From Streptococcus sp. CF8_St5-11 (GTDB lineage: Bacteria > Bacillota > Bacilli > Lactobacillales > Streptococcaceae): a DNA stretch of 64,000 bases. Below, in pieces: positions 26,311-35,455 of this stretch (positions are counted from its first letter, which is position 1; each line of letters begins with the position of its first letter). The position numbers and the translations under genes are program-made. A model generated the notes under the pieces. That model worked only from the letters and a program-made list of their open reading frames with translations, was not told where the DNA came from and did no database searches. Where the stretch lies: the NCBI RefSeq assembly GCF_024295625.1, contig NZ_JANCOJ010000001.1:186001-250000 (forward strand), given 5' to 3'.

Positions 26311-28716
26311 TTACCGCACTTCTGCGTTTACCTTTTCTTCTAGTGAAGCTTGGATTTTTTCCATGTAGCGTGCGACTTCTTCGTCTGTCAAGCTATCTTC
26401 TGGATTTTGGAAGGTCAAGCTGTAGGCCATAGACTTCATGCCAAGTCCTAGTTTTTCACCGGAGAAGACGTCAAAGAGTTTGATAGCTGTCAAACGTTTC
26501 ACACCTGCAGCTTGAATGGCATCGACTACCTCTTGGTGAGTCACTTCTGCTTTGAGGAGAAGGGCGATATCACGGCTCACAGCTGGGAATTTGGTGATTT
26601 CCACAAAGGCTGCGGCTGGTTGAAGGGCTGCTTCAATAGCAGATAAGTTCAATTCTGCCACATAGGTTTCTGGAATGTCATAAGCCTTAGCTGTTACAGG
26701 GTGGACTTGTCCCAAGACCCCAATCACCTGGTCACCAAGTGAGAGCAAGGCTGTACGACCTGGGTGGAGACTCTTGATTTCAGTTGTTGCTGTATAAGTC
26801 ACATCAAGACCCAAGCGAGCAAAGAGGGCTTCCAAAATTCCCTTGGCATAGAAGAAGTCAACTGGAACAGCTGCAGTTTGGAAGTCTTTTTCAGCGACTA
26901 GGCCAGTTAAAGCAAAGGCAAAGCTGTTGATTTCGTTTGGCAAGTCTTCTTTTGGATTGCCTGTCTGTTCAAAGACTTTTCCGATCTCGTAGAGGGCCAA
27001 ATCTTTGTTCTTGCGAGCGACGTTGTAAGCTACGGTATCTAAGATCCCTGAGATCATATTTTGACGGAGAACTGAACGATCCACAGTCATTGGCCACATG
27101 AGCTCTGTTAAATTACTTGGAGCAGTCGCAAATTCAACTGCTTTTTCAGGAGTTGTCAAGGCGTAAGTGATGATTTCAGTCAAGCCTGCTCCTTCTGCAA
27201 TGGTCCGAACTTGGCGACGCAATTTTTGAGTCGCTGTCAATTCACCTGCGGTCCCGTCATCTTTTGGAAGAGTTGCTGGTAATTTGTCATAACCATAAAT
27301 CCGAGCGATTTCCTCAAAGAGGTCCGCTTCAATGGTGATGTCCCAACGGCGACGTGGAACGCTGACAGTAAAGGCTTCAGCGTTTCCAGAAAGACCAAAT
27401 CCAAGGCGACGGAAGACATCTTCGACATCCGCGTAGGAAAGCTCTGTCCCAAGGACACGGTTGACGTCTGCAAGGGTAGAAGAAACTTCCACATCAGAAG
27501 TATCGAGCTGGCCTGCTGAAACGATTCCCTTACGAACAGTGGCACCTGCAAGCTCTGCAATCATGCTCGCTGCCGCATCAAGGGCTTCATTGACAGTTAC
27601 CACGTTGATGCCTTTTTCAAAGCGAGAAGATGATTCAGAACGAAGGTTGAGGCGACCACTAGTCTTACGGATCGATTTGCCATTGAAGACAGCCGCTTCA
27701 AGAACAACACGAGTAGATTTTTCAGAGATTTCTGTAGCTTCTCCACCCATGACACCTGCAAGAGCTACTGGTTTGTCCGCAACCGTAATCACGAGGTCAC
27801 TTGCTTCTAACTCGCGTTCTTCCCCATCTAAGGTTACCAATTTTTCACCAGCACGCGCTTCACGCACACGGATCTCGCTTCCTTCAAAGGTATCCCAGTC
27901 AAAGGCATGCATCGGTTGACCAAAGTAAAGCAGGATATAGTTGGTCACGTCGACCACATTGTTGATCGGACGGATACCTTCGTTCATGAGGAGATTTTGC
28001 AACCATTGTGGACTTGGTGCGATGGTTACATTGTCCAAGATACGAGCTGCATAATAAGGAGCCTTGTCTGTGTCAATGCTGACAGAAAGAGCATCGGCTG
28101 CAGCTTGGTCTGTTTCAGTCAACGTAAAGTCTTTGAAATTGACTGCCTTATCATAGATCGCTGCTACTTCGTGCGCTACTCCACGCATAGAAAGAGCGTC
28201 TGCACGGTTGGGAGTGATGGAAAGTTCGATGATTTCATCATCCAAGTCTAGGTAAGAGAAGACTTCATCCCCTGGAACAGCATCTTCTGGCAAGATTTGG
28301 ATGCCATCTGCGAATTCTTTTGGTACAACAGAGTCAGAAATCCCTAATTCACCAAGTGAACAGATCATTCCGAGAGATTCCAAACCACGGATTTTCCCTT
28401 TTTTAATCTTGTAGTTGTCCGCGATACGAGCACCTGGAAGAGCCACCATGACCTTGATGCCTGCTCGAACATTTGGTGCTCCACAGACGATTTGACGGGC
28501 TTCTTCTTCACCCACATTGACTTGGCAGACATGAAGATGAGTTTCTGGCACATCTTCGCAAGACAAGACTTCTCCGACGACAATTTTTGAGAGACCAGCA
28601 GCAGGTGATTCCACACCTTCTACCTCGATCCCTGTGGTTGACATTTTTTCAGCCAACTCTTCTGATGGCACATCCACGTCCACCAATTCTTTTAACCATT
28701 TATAACTAACTAACAT
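26311..28716 (-). CDS. pheT: Phenylalanyl-tRNA synthetase beta subunit
   Basis: 801 residues, standard for the bacterial beta chain: N-terminal tRNA-binding (EMAP-like) domain (about 40-150), B3/B4 editing domain (about 210-390), B5 (about 405-475), a catalytic-like core, and a C-terminal ferredoxin-fold anticodon-binding domain ([12 protein letters not shown] onward). It forms the alpha2-beta2 enzyme with PheS. The N terminus [13 protein letters not shown] matches the family, but no clear Shine-Dalgarno lies before the ATG. Third gene after pheS and a GNAT gene; expression is probably set by the T-box before pheS. Confidence 0.97.
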   Translation of the reverse strand: MLVSYKWLKELVDVDVPSEELAEKMSTTGIEVEGVESPAAGLSKIVVGEVLSCEDVPETHLHVCQVNVGEEEARQIVCGAPNVRAGIKVMVALPGARIADNYKIKKGKIRGLESLGMICSLGELGISDSVVPKEFADGIQILPEDAVPGDEVFSYLDLDDEIIELSITPNRADALSMRGVAHEVAAIYDKAVNFKDFTLTETDQAAADALSVSIDTDKAPYYAARILDNVTIAPSPQWLQNLLMNEGIRPINNVVDVTNYILLYFGQPMHAFDWDTFEGSEIRVREARAGEKLVTLDGEERELEASDLVITVADKPVALAGVMGGEATEISEKSTRVVLEAAVFNGKSIRKTSGRLNLRSESSSRFEKGINVVTVNEALDAAASMIAELAGATVRKGIVSAGQLDTSDVEVSSTLADVNRVLGTELSYADVEDVFRRLGFGLSGNAEAFTVSVPRRRWDITIEADLFEEIARIYGYDKLPATLPKDDGTAGELTATQKLRRQVRTIAEGAGLTEIITYALTTPEKAVEFATAPSNLTELMWPMTVDRSVLRQNMISGILDTVAYNVARKNKDLALYEIGKVFEQTGNPKEDLPNEINSFAFALTGLVAEKDFQTAAVPVDFFYAKGILEALFARLGLDVTYTATTEIKSLHPGRTALLSLGDQVIGVLGQVHPVTAKAYDIPETYVAELNLSAIEAALQPAAAFVEITKFPAVSRDIALLLKAEVTHQEVVDAIQAAGVKRLTAIKLFDVFSGEKLGLGMKSMAYSLTFQNPEDSLTDEEVARYMEKIQASLEEKVNAEVR

Positions 28717-28875
28717 ATGTAAGATACCAAGGGCTAAGCTGAAATCTAGATGACTTTCCTAGATCTCTATCCACCCTCGTTTTGATCCTTTCATTTTGTG
28801 TTTTCCAGCTTGAGGCTGGCTTAGGAAAAGGACTCAAGCCTTTCCTTTCTCTAGAATAGAAGTTTCTCGTCCATT
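28717..28875 (-). other. Structured spacer before pheT
   Basis: No gene or promoter is evident. The minus strand can form competing hairpins: GCTTGAG/CTCAAGC across about 30 nt, CCAGC-CTCAA-GCTGG within it, and ATCTAG/CTAGAT near pheT. Confidence 0.4.
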
Positions 28876-29391
28876 CTATATCAGTTTCTTTCTCAACAAC
28901 CAGTCTGTATCCACGGTATCTCCGGTTATATACTGGTGTTCACTAAATCGTTCAAATCCAAAGCGATAGTAAAAATCTTGCGCCTTAAAATTGCGTTCCC
29001 AGACACCTAGCCAAGCCCACTCAAAGCCACGGCTCTTGGCTTGATCCAGCGCAAAGCTAAACATTTCCTTGCCATAGCCCTTGCCATGATGTTCTTTTTT
29101 GACATAGATCCGCTGGATTTCAAAAGCATTGTCCATCTCTACTGGCTCTGTTTGTGCCTCTCCCCAGTTAAACTTGAGAAAACCACAAATTTCCTGATTG
29201 TGATCAAGGACAAAATAGGTCTCTGATTCAGGTTCTGCCAAATCCTTTTGGATTTGCTCTAGCGATAAAACCGTCTGGTAATAATCTTCCATATCGGCAT
29301 CAGCGATGTAGGGACCAAAGGTATCCCCATAGGTTTCCACCTCTAATTCCCTTAAAATTTGAAATTCATTCGGCTTAACTTTTACTAACAT
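28876..29391 (-). CDS. GNAT family N-acetyltransferase between pheS and pheT
   Basis: 171 residues: GNAT acetyl-CoA site [19 protein letters not shown] ([12 protein letters not shown]) and C-terminal [19 protein letters not shown]. Its ATG overlaps the pheS stop by 7 bp, so it is co-translated with pheS. A GNAT gene in this position is, from memory, conserved in related streptococci. Substrate unknown. Confidence 0.9.
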   Translation of the reverse strand: MLVKVKPNEFQILRELEVETYGDTFGPYIADADMEDYYQTVLSLEQIQKDLAEPESETYFVLDHNQEICGFLKFNWGEAQTEPVEMDNAFEIQRIYVKKEHHGKGYGKEMFSFALDQAKSRGFEWAWLGVWERNFKAQDFYYRFGFERFSEHQYITGDTVDTDWLLRKKLI

Positions 29392-30440
29392 GATGATTTA
29401 AATTGTTCTGAAAAACGGATATCCCCTTGATAGAAGCCACGGATATCATTGATTCCGTAACGAAGCATAGCCACACGCTCTTGACCAAGTCCAAAGGCAA
29501 ATCCTGAATAAACTGTTGGGTCAATACCACTCATTTCAAGGACACGTGGGTGAACCATACCGGCTCCCATGATTTCAATCCAACCAGTTTTCTTACATAC
29601 GTTACATCCAGCTCCACCACATTTGAAGCAAGAAACGTCTACTTCAACCGATGGCTCGGTAAATGGGAAGTAAGAAGGACGCAGACGGATTTGACGTTCT
29701 GCCCCAAACATCTTTTGCACGATCAATTGAAGCGTTCCTTGAAGGTCTGCCATAGAAATGTTCTTCCCAACGACCAAGCCTTCGATCTGATGGAATTGAT
29801 GGCTGTGGGTCGCATCATCAGTATCCCGACGGAAAACACGCCCTGGAGAGATCATCTTCAATGGTCCCTTGCTGAAGTCATGCGCATCCATTGCCCGCGC
29901 CTGTACTGGTGAGGTATGGGTCCGAAGCAAGATTTCTTCTGTGATATAGAAGGTATCCTGCATATCCCGCGCAGGGTGATCTTTCGGCAAATTCATGCGT
30001 TCAAAGTTGTAGTAGTCTTGCTCTACTTCAAAGCCGTCCACGACTTGGTAGCCCATCCCGATAAAGATATCTTCGATTTCTTCACTGGTTTGGGTCAAGA
30101 TATGACGGTAACCACTAGCAACCGGACGACCGGGAAGGGTCACATCGATGCTTTCGCTAGCTAGTTTCGCTTGGACTTTCTTTTCTTCCAAGAGTTTGGT
30201 TGTTTCTTCAAAGGCAGCCGTCAAGACATCGCGGGCTTCATTGACGTGTTTCCCGATAACCGGACGCATCTCTGCAGAGACATCTTTCATCCCTTTGAGG
30301 ATCTCAGTCAGAGATCCTTTTTTCCCAAGGACAGAGACCCGTAGTTCTTGCAATTCTTTTTCATTTTCAGCAGAGATCTGCTTCAAAGCTGCCAGCGTTT
30401 CTTCACGAAGCGCTTTTAATTGTTCTTCAATCGTTGACAT
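29385..30440 (-). CDS. pheS: Phenylalanyl-tRNA synthetase alpha subunit
   Basis: 351 residues: N-terminal coiled coil (about 5-90) that contacts tRNA, then the class II catalytic core with motif 2 ([19 protein letters not shown]) and motif 3 ([14 protein letters not shown]). Start at 30440 (GGAGGAAAT upstream); the seven extra codons of open frame are rejected. The C terminus ends SSC, a few residues past the usual end, which creates the overlap with the next gene. Controlled by the upstream T-box. Confidence 0.97.
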   Translation of the reverse strand: MSTIEEQLKALREETLAALKQISAENEKELQELRVSVLGKKGSLTEILKGMKDVSAEMRPVIGKHVNEARDVLTAAFEETTKLLEEKKVQAKLASESIDVTLPGRPVASGYRHILTQTSEEIEDIFIGMGYQVVDGFEVEQDYYNFERMNLPKDHPARDMQDTFYITEEILLRTHTSPVQARAMDAHDFSKGPLKMISPGRVFRRDTDDATHSHQFHQIEGLVVGKNISMADLQGTLQLIVQKMFGAERQIRLRPSYFPFTEPSVEVDVSCFKCGGAGCNVCKKTGWIEIMGAGMVHPRVLEMSGIDPTVYSGFAFGLGQERVAMLRYGINDIRGFYQGDIRFSEQFKSSC

Positions 30441-30473
30441 ATTTCCTCCATCATGGTCCATCTACAGACATAG

Positions 30474-30671
30474 AAAAAAACCGCGTGCCTTCTCCTAATC
30501 GGAGCGTTGACACGCGGTACCATCCGTTTTTTATCTGTAAACCAGACCTTAATTTCTAAATCCTTGCGCAAGTGAATTCACCCAGCTTTCATGCAAAGAG
30601 CTTTCAGTCACGGCTCTTCTCCCTGTCGCACTTCCCTTGAGGTACTAGTCTTGCAGATTTCTATTCAATTA
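30474..30671 (-). ncRNA. T-box riboswitch (Phe) upstream of pheS
   Basis: The minus strand carries the T-box core TGGTACCGCG (30513-30522) and a terminator with CCGCGTG/CACGCGG arms (30481-30517) followed by seven T. The specifier in the stem I loop reads TTC followed by A (30574-30576), the Phe codon. Uncharged tRNA-Phe would stabilise the antiterminator and switch on pheS-GNAT-pheT. Confidence 0.92.
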
Positions 30672-30677
30672 CTATCT

Positions 30678-30706
30678 AGTTTATCAGATTTTTAGTTAAA
30701 AAACAA
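30678..30706 (-). promoter_or_regulatory. Promoter of the pheS operon
   Basis: The minus strand reads TTGTTT, 17 bp, TAAACT, placing the start just upstream of stem I of the T-box. Confidence 0.75.
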
Positions 30707-30753
30707 GTTAGATGAGACTAATTTCAATAGAAGAAGGAACAGGACGCAATGCA

Positions 30754-31239
30754 TTATTTATTTGCCTGGTCTGCTTCATCTGCTTTCCTTTTCATTAGAA
30801 GAGTTGCTGCTTGGTTAAAACCATCACACCAGCTATACCATTTTGCTTCATACTTCTCTTGAGGTAAGATACGATGTTTTAAATCCAAAACAGAGTCTAT
30901 CTTTCTTTCCTCGCAAGCTTGCGCATAGAGAGCATACAAGTCATCGCCACCATCTCTATCAAACTCAGCAGAAATCGTATCCCGACCTGCTAATAAAGCC
31001 TGATAAGCCCTATGATGCCCGTCTGTAATCAAGAAGCGATTTCCAAATGCAAGAACACTAATTGGATCCACATTGATGATTTCTGCCGACTGATCCAGCA
31101 TCTGGATAGCTTGTAACTTCTTTTCTGATAAATATAGTTGGGTCGGATGAAGATCTGTTATCTTGACTTCCACTTCTTTCTCCTCTATCATGAGTAACAA
31201 AGCTGGTCGTGAGCACTGGTAAACATTTTTAAATGTCAC
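30754..31239 (-). CDS. ParB/sulfiredoxin-like domain protein
   Basis: 161 residues. The motif FLITDGHHRAYQALLAG with the preceding INVDPISVLAFGNRF is typical of the ParB N-terminal/sulfiredoxin-like fold, in which the GHHR loop binds nucleotide. There is no ParB DNA-binding domain. The start is a GTG with only a weak ribosome binding site; an internal ATG at 31191 is possible but has none. It follows trpX by 57 bp with no terminator in between, so it may be co-transcribed. Function unknown. Confidence 0.75.
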   Translation of the reverse strand: MTFKNVYQCSRPALLLMIEEKEVEVKITDLHPTQLYLSEKKLQAIQMLDQSAEIINVDPISVLAFGNRFLITDGHHRAYQALLAGRDTISAEFDRDGGDDLYALYAQACEERKIDSVLDLKHRILPQEKYEAKWYSWCDGFNQAATLLMKRKADEADQANK

Positions 31240-31296
31240 AATTTAAAGACCTACCAATGCTAAATTCCCCTGCCATTCTTGTGATTCGATTCCTTT

Positions 31297-32298
31297 TTAT
31301 TTAATGACTTGTCCAGCATCTTTCAAGACAGATTCTGGAATAGTAATGCCCAATTCATCTGCGACTTTTTTATTGATGACAGATTTTCCTTGGCTAAAGA
31401 TTTCAACAGGTGTATCCGCAGGTTTTTGACCTTTCAAGATCTTCGCAGCCATTTTACCAGTTGCTACTCCAAGATCATGTTGGTCGACAACGACTGAACC
31501 AAGACCACCAGCTTCTACCATAGCTGTCGCACTTGGGAAGATTGGTTTTTTAGCTGTTTTGTTGGCTTCGACAACTGTTGAGAAGGCTGATGCGATAGTA
31601 TTGTCGATTGGAACCCAGATGGCATCGACTTTGCCTGACATTACAGACACAGTGGAAGCAATTTCGTTTGTAGAAGGAACAGAATAAGGAACAACCTTGT
31701 AGCCTGCTTTTTCAGCTAATTTTGTAAATTCTTCTACTTGAGATTTGGAATTATCTTCACTGGTTGAGTAGAGGATCCCAATGGTTTTCACGTTCGGAGT
31801 CAATTCTTTGATCAATTTCAACTGTTGCTCAGTTGGATTGTGGTCAGATACCCCAGTGATATTGCCACCTGGTTTTTTCAAATCTTTGACCAAGTTTGCG
31901 CCGACCGGATCAGTGACAGCTCCCATAACGATGGGTTTGTCTTTGGTTGCACTAGCCAAACCTTGAGCAGATGGAGTTGCAATTCCAATCAAGACTTGGT
32001 TATCCTTGTCTACCAATTGTTTACTCATGGTTGCAACTTTGTTTTGGTCGCCTTCTGCATTGAGGAAATCAATGTCCACTTTGTCTTTGTCATAACCTTC
32101 TTCAGCTAAACCATCTTGAATCCCTTTGTAAATCAAATCAAGCGAAGGGTGGCTGACCAACTGCAAGACCCCAACTTTAGCCTTTTCATTGCTGCTTGCT
32201 GCCTTGTTATCCTTACCTGCTGTAGCTGAATAGATCGCTGTCCCAATGACTGCTGCTGCAATCAAACCAATAATTCCCATTAAACGTTTATTTTTCAT
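31297..32298 (-). CDS. trpX: Tryptophan ABC transporter substrate-binding protein (TrpX type)
   Basis: 333 residues of the ABC sugar-type/DUF534 binding-protein family. The N-terminal signal is hydrophobic (about 7-25) without a clear lipobox cysteine, so it may be anchored by the uncleaved helix. Two periplasmic-binding lobes: GVLQLVSHPSLDLIYKGI at the start, GAVTDPVGANLV and DAIWVPIDNTIAS further on. A Trp-specific T-box precedes it, which supports tryptophan or a related indole as ligand. The permease and ATPase genes (trpY, trpZ) that usually follow are not here. Confidence 0.85.
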   Translation of the reverse strand: MKNKRLMGIIGLIAAAVIGTAIYSATAGKDNKAASSNEKAKVGVLQLVSHPSLDLIYKGIQDGLAEEGYDKDKVDIDFLNAEGDQNKVATMSKQLVDKDNQVLIGIATPSAQGLASATKDKPIVMGAVTDPVGANLVKDLKKPGGNITGVSDHNPTEQQLKLIKELTPNVKTIGILYSTSEDNSKSQVEEFTKLAEKAGYKVVPYSVPSTNEIASTVSVMSGKVDAIWVPIDNTIASAFSTVVEANKTAKKPIFPSATAMVEAGGLGSVVVDQHDLGVATGKMAAKILKGQKPADTPVEIFSQGKSVINKKVADELGITIPESVLKDAGQVIK

Positions 32299-32400
32299 TT
32301 TTAATACCTCTTCTATTATTTCATTTTCTTCTTTTTTCCATCATCTAAAGACTGCGACGCCATCGTTTCTTCATCTCTTTTCTCCCTTCTCATCTAAAAC

Positions 32401-32650
32401 AAAAAATACGCCCACACATAGCAAAAGCTATGTGAGGACGTGTCATCGCGGTGCCACCTCACTTATGGGAAAAGGATAGTCTCCCCCATATCTCTGTCTT
32501 GTCTAGCAACAAGTTGCACGATAAGGTGTGCCAACCGAATTTTTATTGTTTCAAATTCATCTCATCATTAGTCCAATTTCATAAACTGCCGCTACCCACT
32601 CTCAGCAACCGTAGGCTCTCTTGAAACTTTCATTTACTACTTTTCTAATT
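32401..32650 (-). ncRNA. T-box riboswitch (Trp) upstream of trpX
   Basis: The minus strand carries the T-box core GTGGCACCGCG (32447-32457) and a terminator with CCTCACATAGC/GCTATGTGTGG arms around TTTT (32408-32441), then TTTTTT. The likely specifier is TGG followed by A (32573-32575), the Trp codon. It would raise trpX expression when tRNA-Trp is uncharged. This element fills most of the 513-bp gap before the divergent rqcH gene. Confidence 0.9.
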
Positions 32651-32656
32651 TCTTAC

Positions 32657-32685
32657 ATTTTAAAGTTTTCTTTCAAAAATGTCAA
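32657..32685 (-). promoter_or_regulatory. Promoter of the trpX T-box transcript
   Basis: The minus strand reads TTGACA, 17 bp, TAAAAT. Confidence 0.85.
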
Positions 32686-32768
32686 TACTTTTTCAGTATT
32701 TTTTTGGAAACGTTCGCATTTTCTATTGAACAGCCCCTAGCTTCTTTCTGGGATTTCCTCTCTAATTT

Positions 32769-32777
32769 TGATATAAT
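32769..32777 (+). promoter_or_regulatory. Extended -10 promoter of rqcH/pavA
   Basis: TGATATAAT 35 bp before the ATG; ribosome binding site GAGGAA. Confidence 0.7.
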
Positions 32778-32812
32778 TTACTAGAATAAACGCTAGAATG
32801 ATGAGGAATCCC

Positions 32813-34474
32813 ATGTCTTTTGATGGATTTTTTTTACACCATATGGTGCAAGAATTGAAGGCCGAACTCTTGAGCGGTCGCATTCAAAAAATTAACCAAC
32901 CCTTCGAGCAAGAATTGGTGCTCCAAATCCGAGGCAATCGGAAAAATCAAAAACTCTTGCTCTCAGCCCATTCTGTCTTTGGACGGATTCAACGGACCCA
33001 GACCAACTTTGAAAATCCTGCCTTTCCCAATACCTTTATTATGGTCATGCGTAAATATCTTCAAGGCGCTGTCATCGAAGGGATTGAGCAATTGGAGAAC
33101 GACCGGATTCTCGAAATCCGTGTCTCCAATAAAAACGAAATTGGAGATGCCATTTCTGTCAGCTTAATGATCGAAATCATGGGCAAGCACAGTAATATTA
33201 TTCTCCTGGACCGCACCAGCAATAAAATCATCGAGGCCATCAAACATGTCGGCTTCTCACAAAATAGCTACCGGACCATTCTTCCTGGATCAACCTATGT
33301 AGCCCCTCCGAAAACCGACGCGGCCAATCCTTTTACAATTGGAGATGAAGCCCTCTTCGCCCTTCTTCACAAGGAAGAGTTAAGTCCCAAAAACCTTCAA
33401 AAATGTTTCCAAGGTTTGGGGCGAGATACGGCTCAAGAATTAGCCAAGCGACTTGAGACCGATGAAAAATTAAAGACCTTCCGGACCTTTTTCAAGACAC
33501 CTTCTGAGCCTCGCCTAACGACCAAATCCTTCTCGGCTATCCCCTTTGCGGATGCGACCAGTCAAACGTTTGAGACACTTTCAGATCTGCTAGATGACTA
33601 TTACCGAGACAAGGCTGAGCGCGATCGGGTGCAACAACAAGCCAGTGAATTGATCCGCAAGGTCGAAAACGATCTTGAAAAGAACCGAAAAAAATTAGCC
33701 AAACAAGAAGCTGAGTTAGCGGCGACCGACAATGCGGAAGAATTCCGCCAAAAAGGAGAATTGCTGACAACCTTCCTCCACCAGGTACCAAACGACCAAG
33801 ACCAGGTTGTCCTGGACAATTACTATACCAACGAACCCATCACCATCCAACTCAATAAGGCTCTGACCCCCAACCAAAATGCCCAACGCTACTTCAAACG
33901 CTACCAGAAGTTAAAAGAAGCCGTCAAACATTTGACCATCCTCATTCAAGAAACCAAGGAAACCATTTCTTATCTTGAAACGGTTGAAACAGCCCTTTCT
34001 CAAGCGAGCCTGGCTGAGGTGGCAGAGATTCGAGAAGAGCTAATCCAGACCGGCTTTATCAAACGGCGCAACCGCGAAAAAATTCATAAACGGAAAAAAC
34101 CTGAGAAATACCTGGCGAGTGATGGAAAGACTATCATTTTAGTGGGTCGCAATAATCTGCAAAACGATGAACTGACCTTTAAGATCGCTAAGAAAGATGA
34201 ACTCTGGTTCCATGCAAAAGATATCCCGGGAAGCCACGTCGTCATTACAGGAAATCTCGATCCATCGGATGAAGTGAAGACCGACGCTGCAGAGTTGGCG
34301 GCCTACTATTCCAAGGCCCGTCTCTCAAACCTGGTCCAAGTAGATATGATCGAAGCTAAGAAACTCAATAAACCAACTGGTGGAAAGCCCGGCTTTGTCA
34401 CCTACACAGGCCAGAAGACTCTGCGGGTCACCCCAGAAGAAGAAAAAATCAAAGCCATGAAACTAACGGACTGA
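32813..34474 (+). CDS. rqcH: RqcH/PavA/Fbp54 family protein (NFACT)
   Basis: 553 residues. Domains: NFACT-N (about 1-170, starting MSFDGFFLHHMVQEL), helix-hairpin-helix (about 180-240), a long coiled coil (about 270-430) and NFACT-R (about 440-553, with DELWFHAKDIPGSHVVI). Known in B. subtilis as RqcH, which adds alanine tails to stalled nascent chains on 50S subunits; in S. pneumoniae the homologue PavA is reported as a fibronectin-binding virulence factor. No signal peptide. Start at 32813 fits the family; five upstream codons are dropped. Monocistronic, ended by the 175-bp repeat. Confidence 0.95.
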   Translation: MSFDGFFLHHMVQELKAELLSGRIQKINQPFEQELVLQIRGNRKNQKLLLSAHSVFGRIQRTQTNFENPAFPNTFIMVMRKYLQGAVIEGIEQLENDRILEIRVSNKNEIGDAISVSLMIEIMGKHSNIILLDRTSNKIIEAIKHVGFSQNSYRTILPGSTYVAPPKTDAANPFTIGDEALFALLHKEELSPKNLQKCFQGLGRDTAQELAKRLETDEKLKTFRTFFKTPSEPRLTTKSFSAIPFADATSQTFETLSDLLDDYYRDKAERDRVQQQASELIRKVENDLEKNRKKLAKQEAELAATDNAEEFRQKGELLTTFLHQVPNDQDQVVLDNYYTNEPITIQLNKALTPNQNAQRYFKRYQKLKEAVKHLTILIQETKETISYLETVETALSQASLAEVAEIREELIQTGFIKRRNREKIHKRKKPEKYLASDGKTIILVGRNNLQNDELTFKIAKKDELWFHAKDIPGSHVVITGNLDPSDEVKTDAAELAAYYSKARLSNLVQVDMIEAKKLNKPTGGKPGFVTYTGQKTLRVTPEEEKIKAMKLTD

Positions 34475-34488
34475 TTTCAAAAATAAAA

Positions 34489-34663
34489 GAGAGTGGGACA
34501 GAAATCGGTAATTCGTTAGAATTCGATTTCGTCGTCCCACCTCCGCACAGTTGAGTAGGGCTGTAAAAGCTGATGAAATCAGCGTAGTAGAGCCCACTCA
34601 ACCACTGCGTCTTGCTCGACAATCCAAAAATAATTGAGAGGCTAGGACTTTTGTCCCAGCCTC
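34489..34663 (+). repeat. 175-bp three-hairpin repeat, copy 2 (terminator function)
   Basis: Reverse-orientation copy of 12179-12353, same length. Hairpins: GTGGGAC/GTCCCAC (about 34493-34540), GAGTAGGGCT/AGCCCACTC (34553-34599) and GAGGCTAGGAC-TTTT-GTCCCAGCCTC (34638-34663) followed by TTTTT. It starts 15 bp after the rqcH stop and ends 4 bp before the stop of the convergent acetolactate decarboxylase gene. Confidence 0.85.
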
Positions 34664-34666
34664 TTT

Positions 34667-35383
34667 TTATTCTGCTTTATTGATGTCTTCTTTGACCTCA
34701 TCAACATTGAATTTGGCAAAGAGGTACTGACGGTCTTGAACTGGGAAACGTTGATCCAGCTGATCGATGGCTCCCACCTCTACAATCCCTTCTGTGATGA
34801 CAAAATCCATGACATGGCCACCAAAGGTGTGGTCATCTGAAATAAAGTGCAAATGATAACCAGCCACGCTCACGCCATGGAAAATTTCTGGTGTCCAAAA
34901 ACCGACGATGGTTCCAGTGACATTTTCCCGTGTATACTCTGGCTGATGGGTTGCAACCTCTGCAAACTTCATCTCTGGTGTTGATTTTGGAATCATACGG
35001 ACATGCATCTTGGCAAAGTCACCACGAATCTTAATGGAGCGGAAAAGATTTTCCCCATCGTAATAAGATTCAATACGGGCTTCCAATTCCTCGTCCGTCA
35101 TTTCAAAGCGTTGGCGGAAAATGACTTCTGCTTGGTGAGGGACGACTGCTGCATAAGGAACCTTGGCATCCGGAGAAACTTCGACTATTTCAGGATGGTC
35201 CCCTGATCCCTTGGCCTGATATGCCTTACCATCTAATACGATCAACTCTCCATCAATAGAATCAAGCGTCCCAACTCCTAGATCTCCGTGTTCCAAGAGT
35301 TCTCCAATCGTAAATGAACCCCCGTACAGACCCGCCATTAGGGCACCTAAGGTATTGTATTGAAAAAGTTTCACTGGTTCCAT
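34667..35383 (-). CDS. budA: Alpha-acetolactate decarboxylase
   Basis: 238 residues. Converts acetolactate to acetoin, the last step of the pH-neutral butanediol route and a drain on excess pyruvate. The zinc ligands are visible in GYHLHFISDDHTFGGHVMDF (His-x-His ... His), with the conserved Glu in FVITEGIVEVG. GAGGAGAG precedes the ATG. Acetolactate synthase (alsS) is not next to it. Also named aldB or alsD in related species. Confidence 0.95.
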   Translation of the reverse strand: MEPVKLFQYNTLGALMAGLYGGSFTIGELLEHGDLGVGTLDSIDGELIVLDGKAYQAKGSGDHPEIVEVSPDAKVPYAAVVPHQAEVIFRQRFEMTDEELEARIESYYDGENLFRSIKIRGDFAKMHVRMIPKSTPEMKFAEVATHQPEYTRENVTGTIVGFWTPEIFHGVSVAGYHLHFISDDHTFGGHVMDFVITEGIVEVGAIDQLDQRFPVQDRQYLFAKFNVDEVKEDINKAE

Positions 35384-35412
35384 GTTTTTCTCTCCTCATT
35401 CTATCTTCTACC

Positions 35413-35421
35413 AGTATACCA
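35413..35421 (-). promoter_or_regulatory. Extended -10 promoter of the decarboxylase gene
   Basis: The minus strand reads TGGTATACT, 30 bp before the ATG. Confidence 0.6.
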
Positions 35422-35455
35422 CAAACTATTCCGAATCTTCACGATATGGTTTTGA

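Noticed and set aside
32813..34474. Surface adhesin as the main role
   Set aside because: No signal peptide or anchor; the NFACT domains point to ribosome quality control, with fibronectin binding only as a reported extra role.
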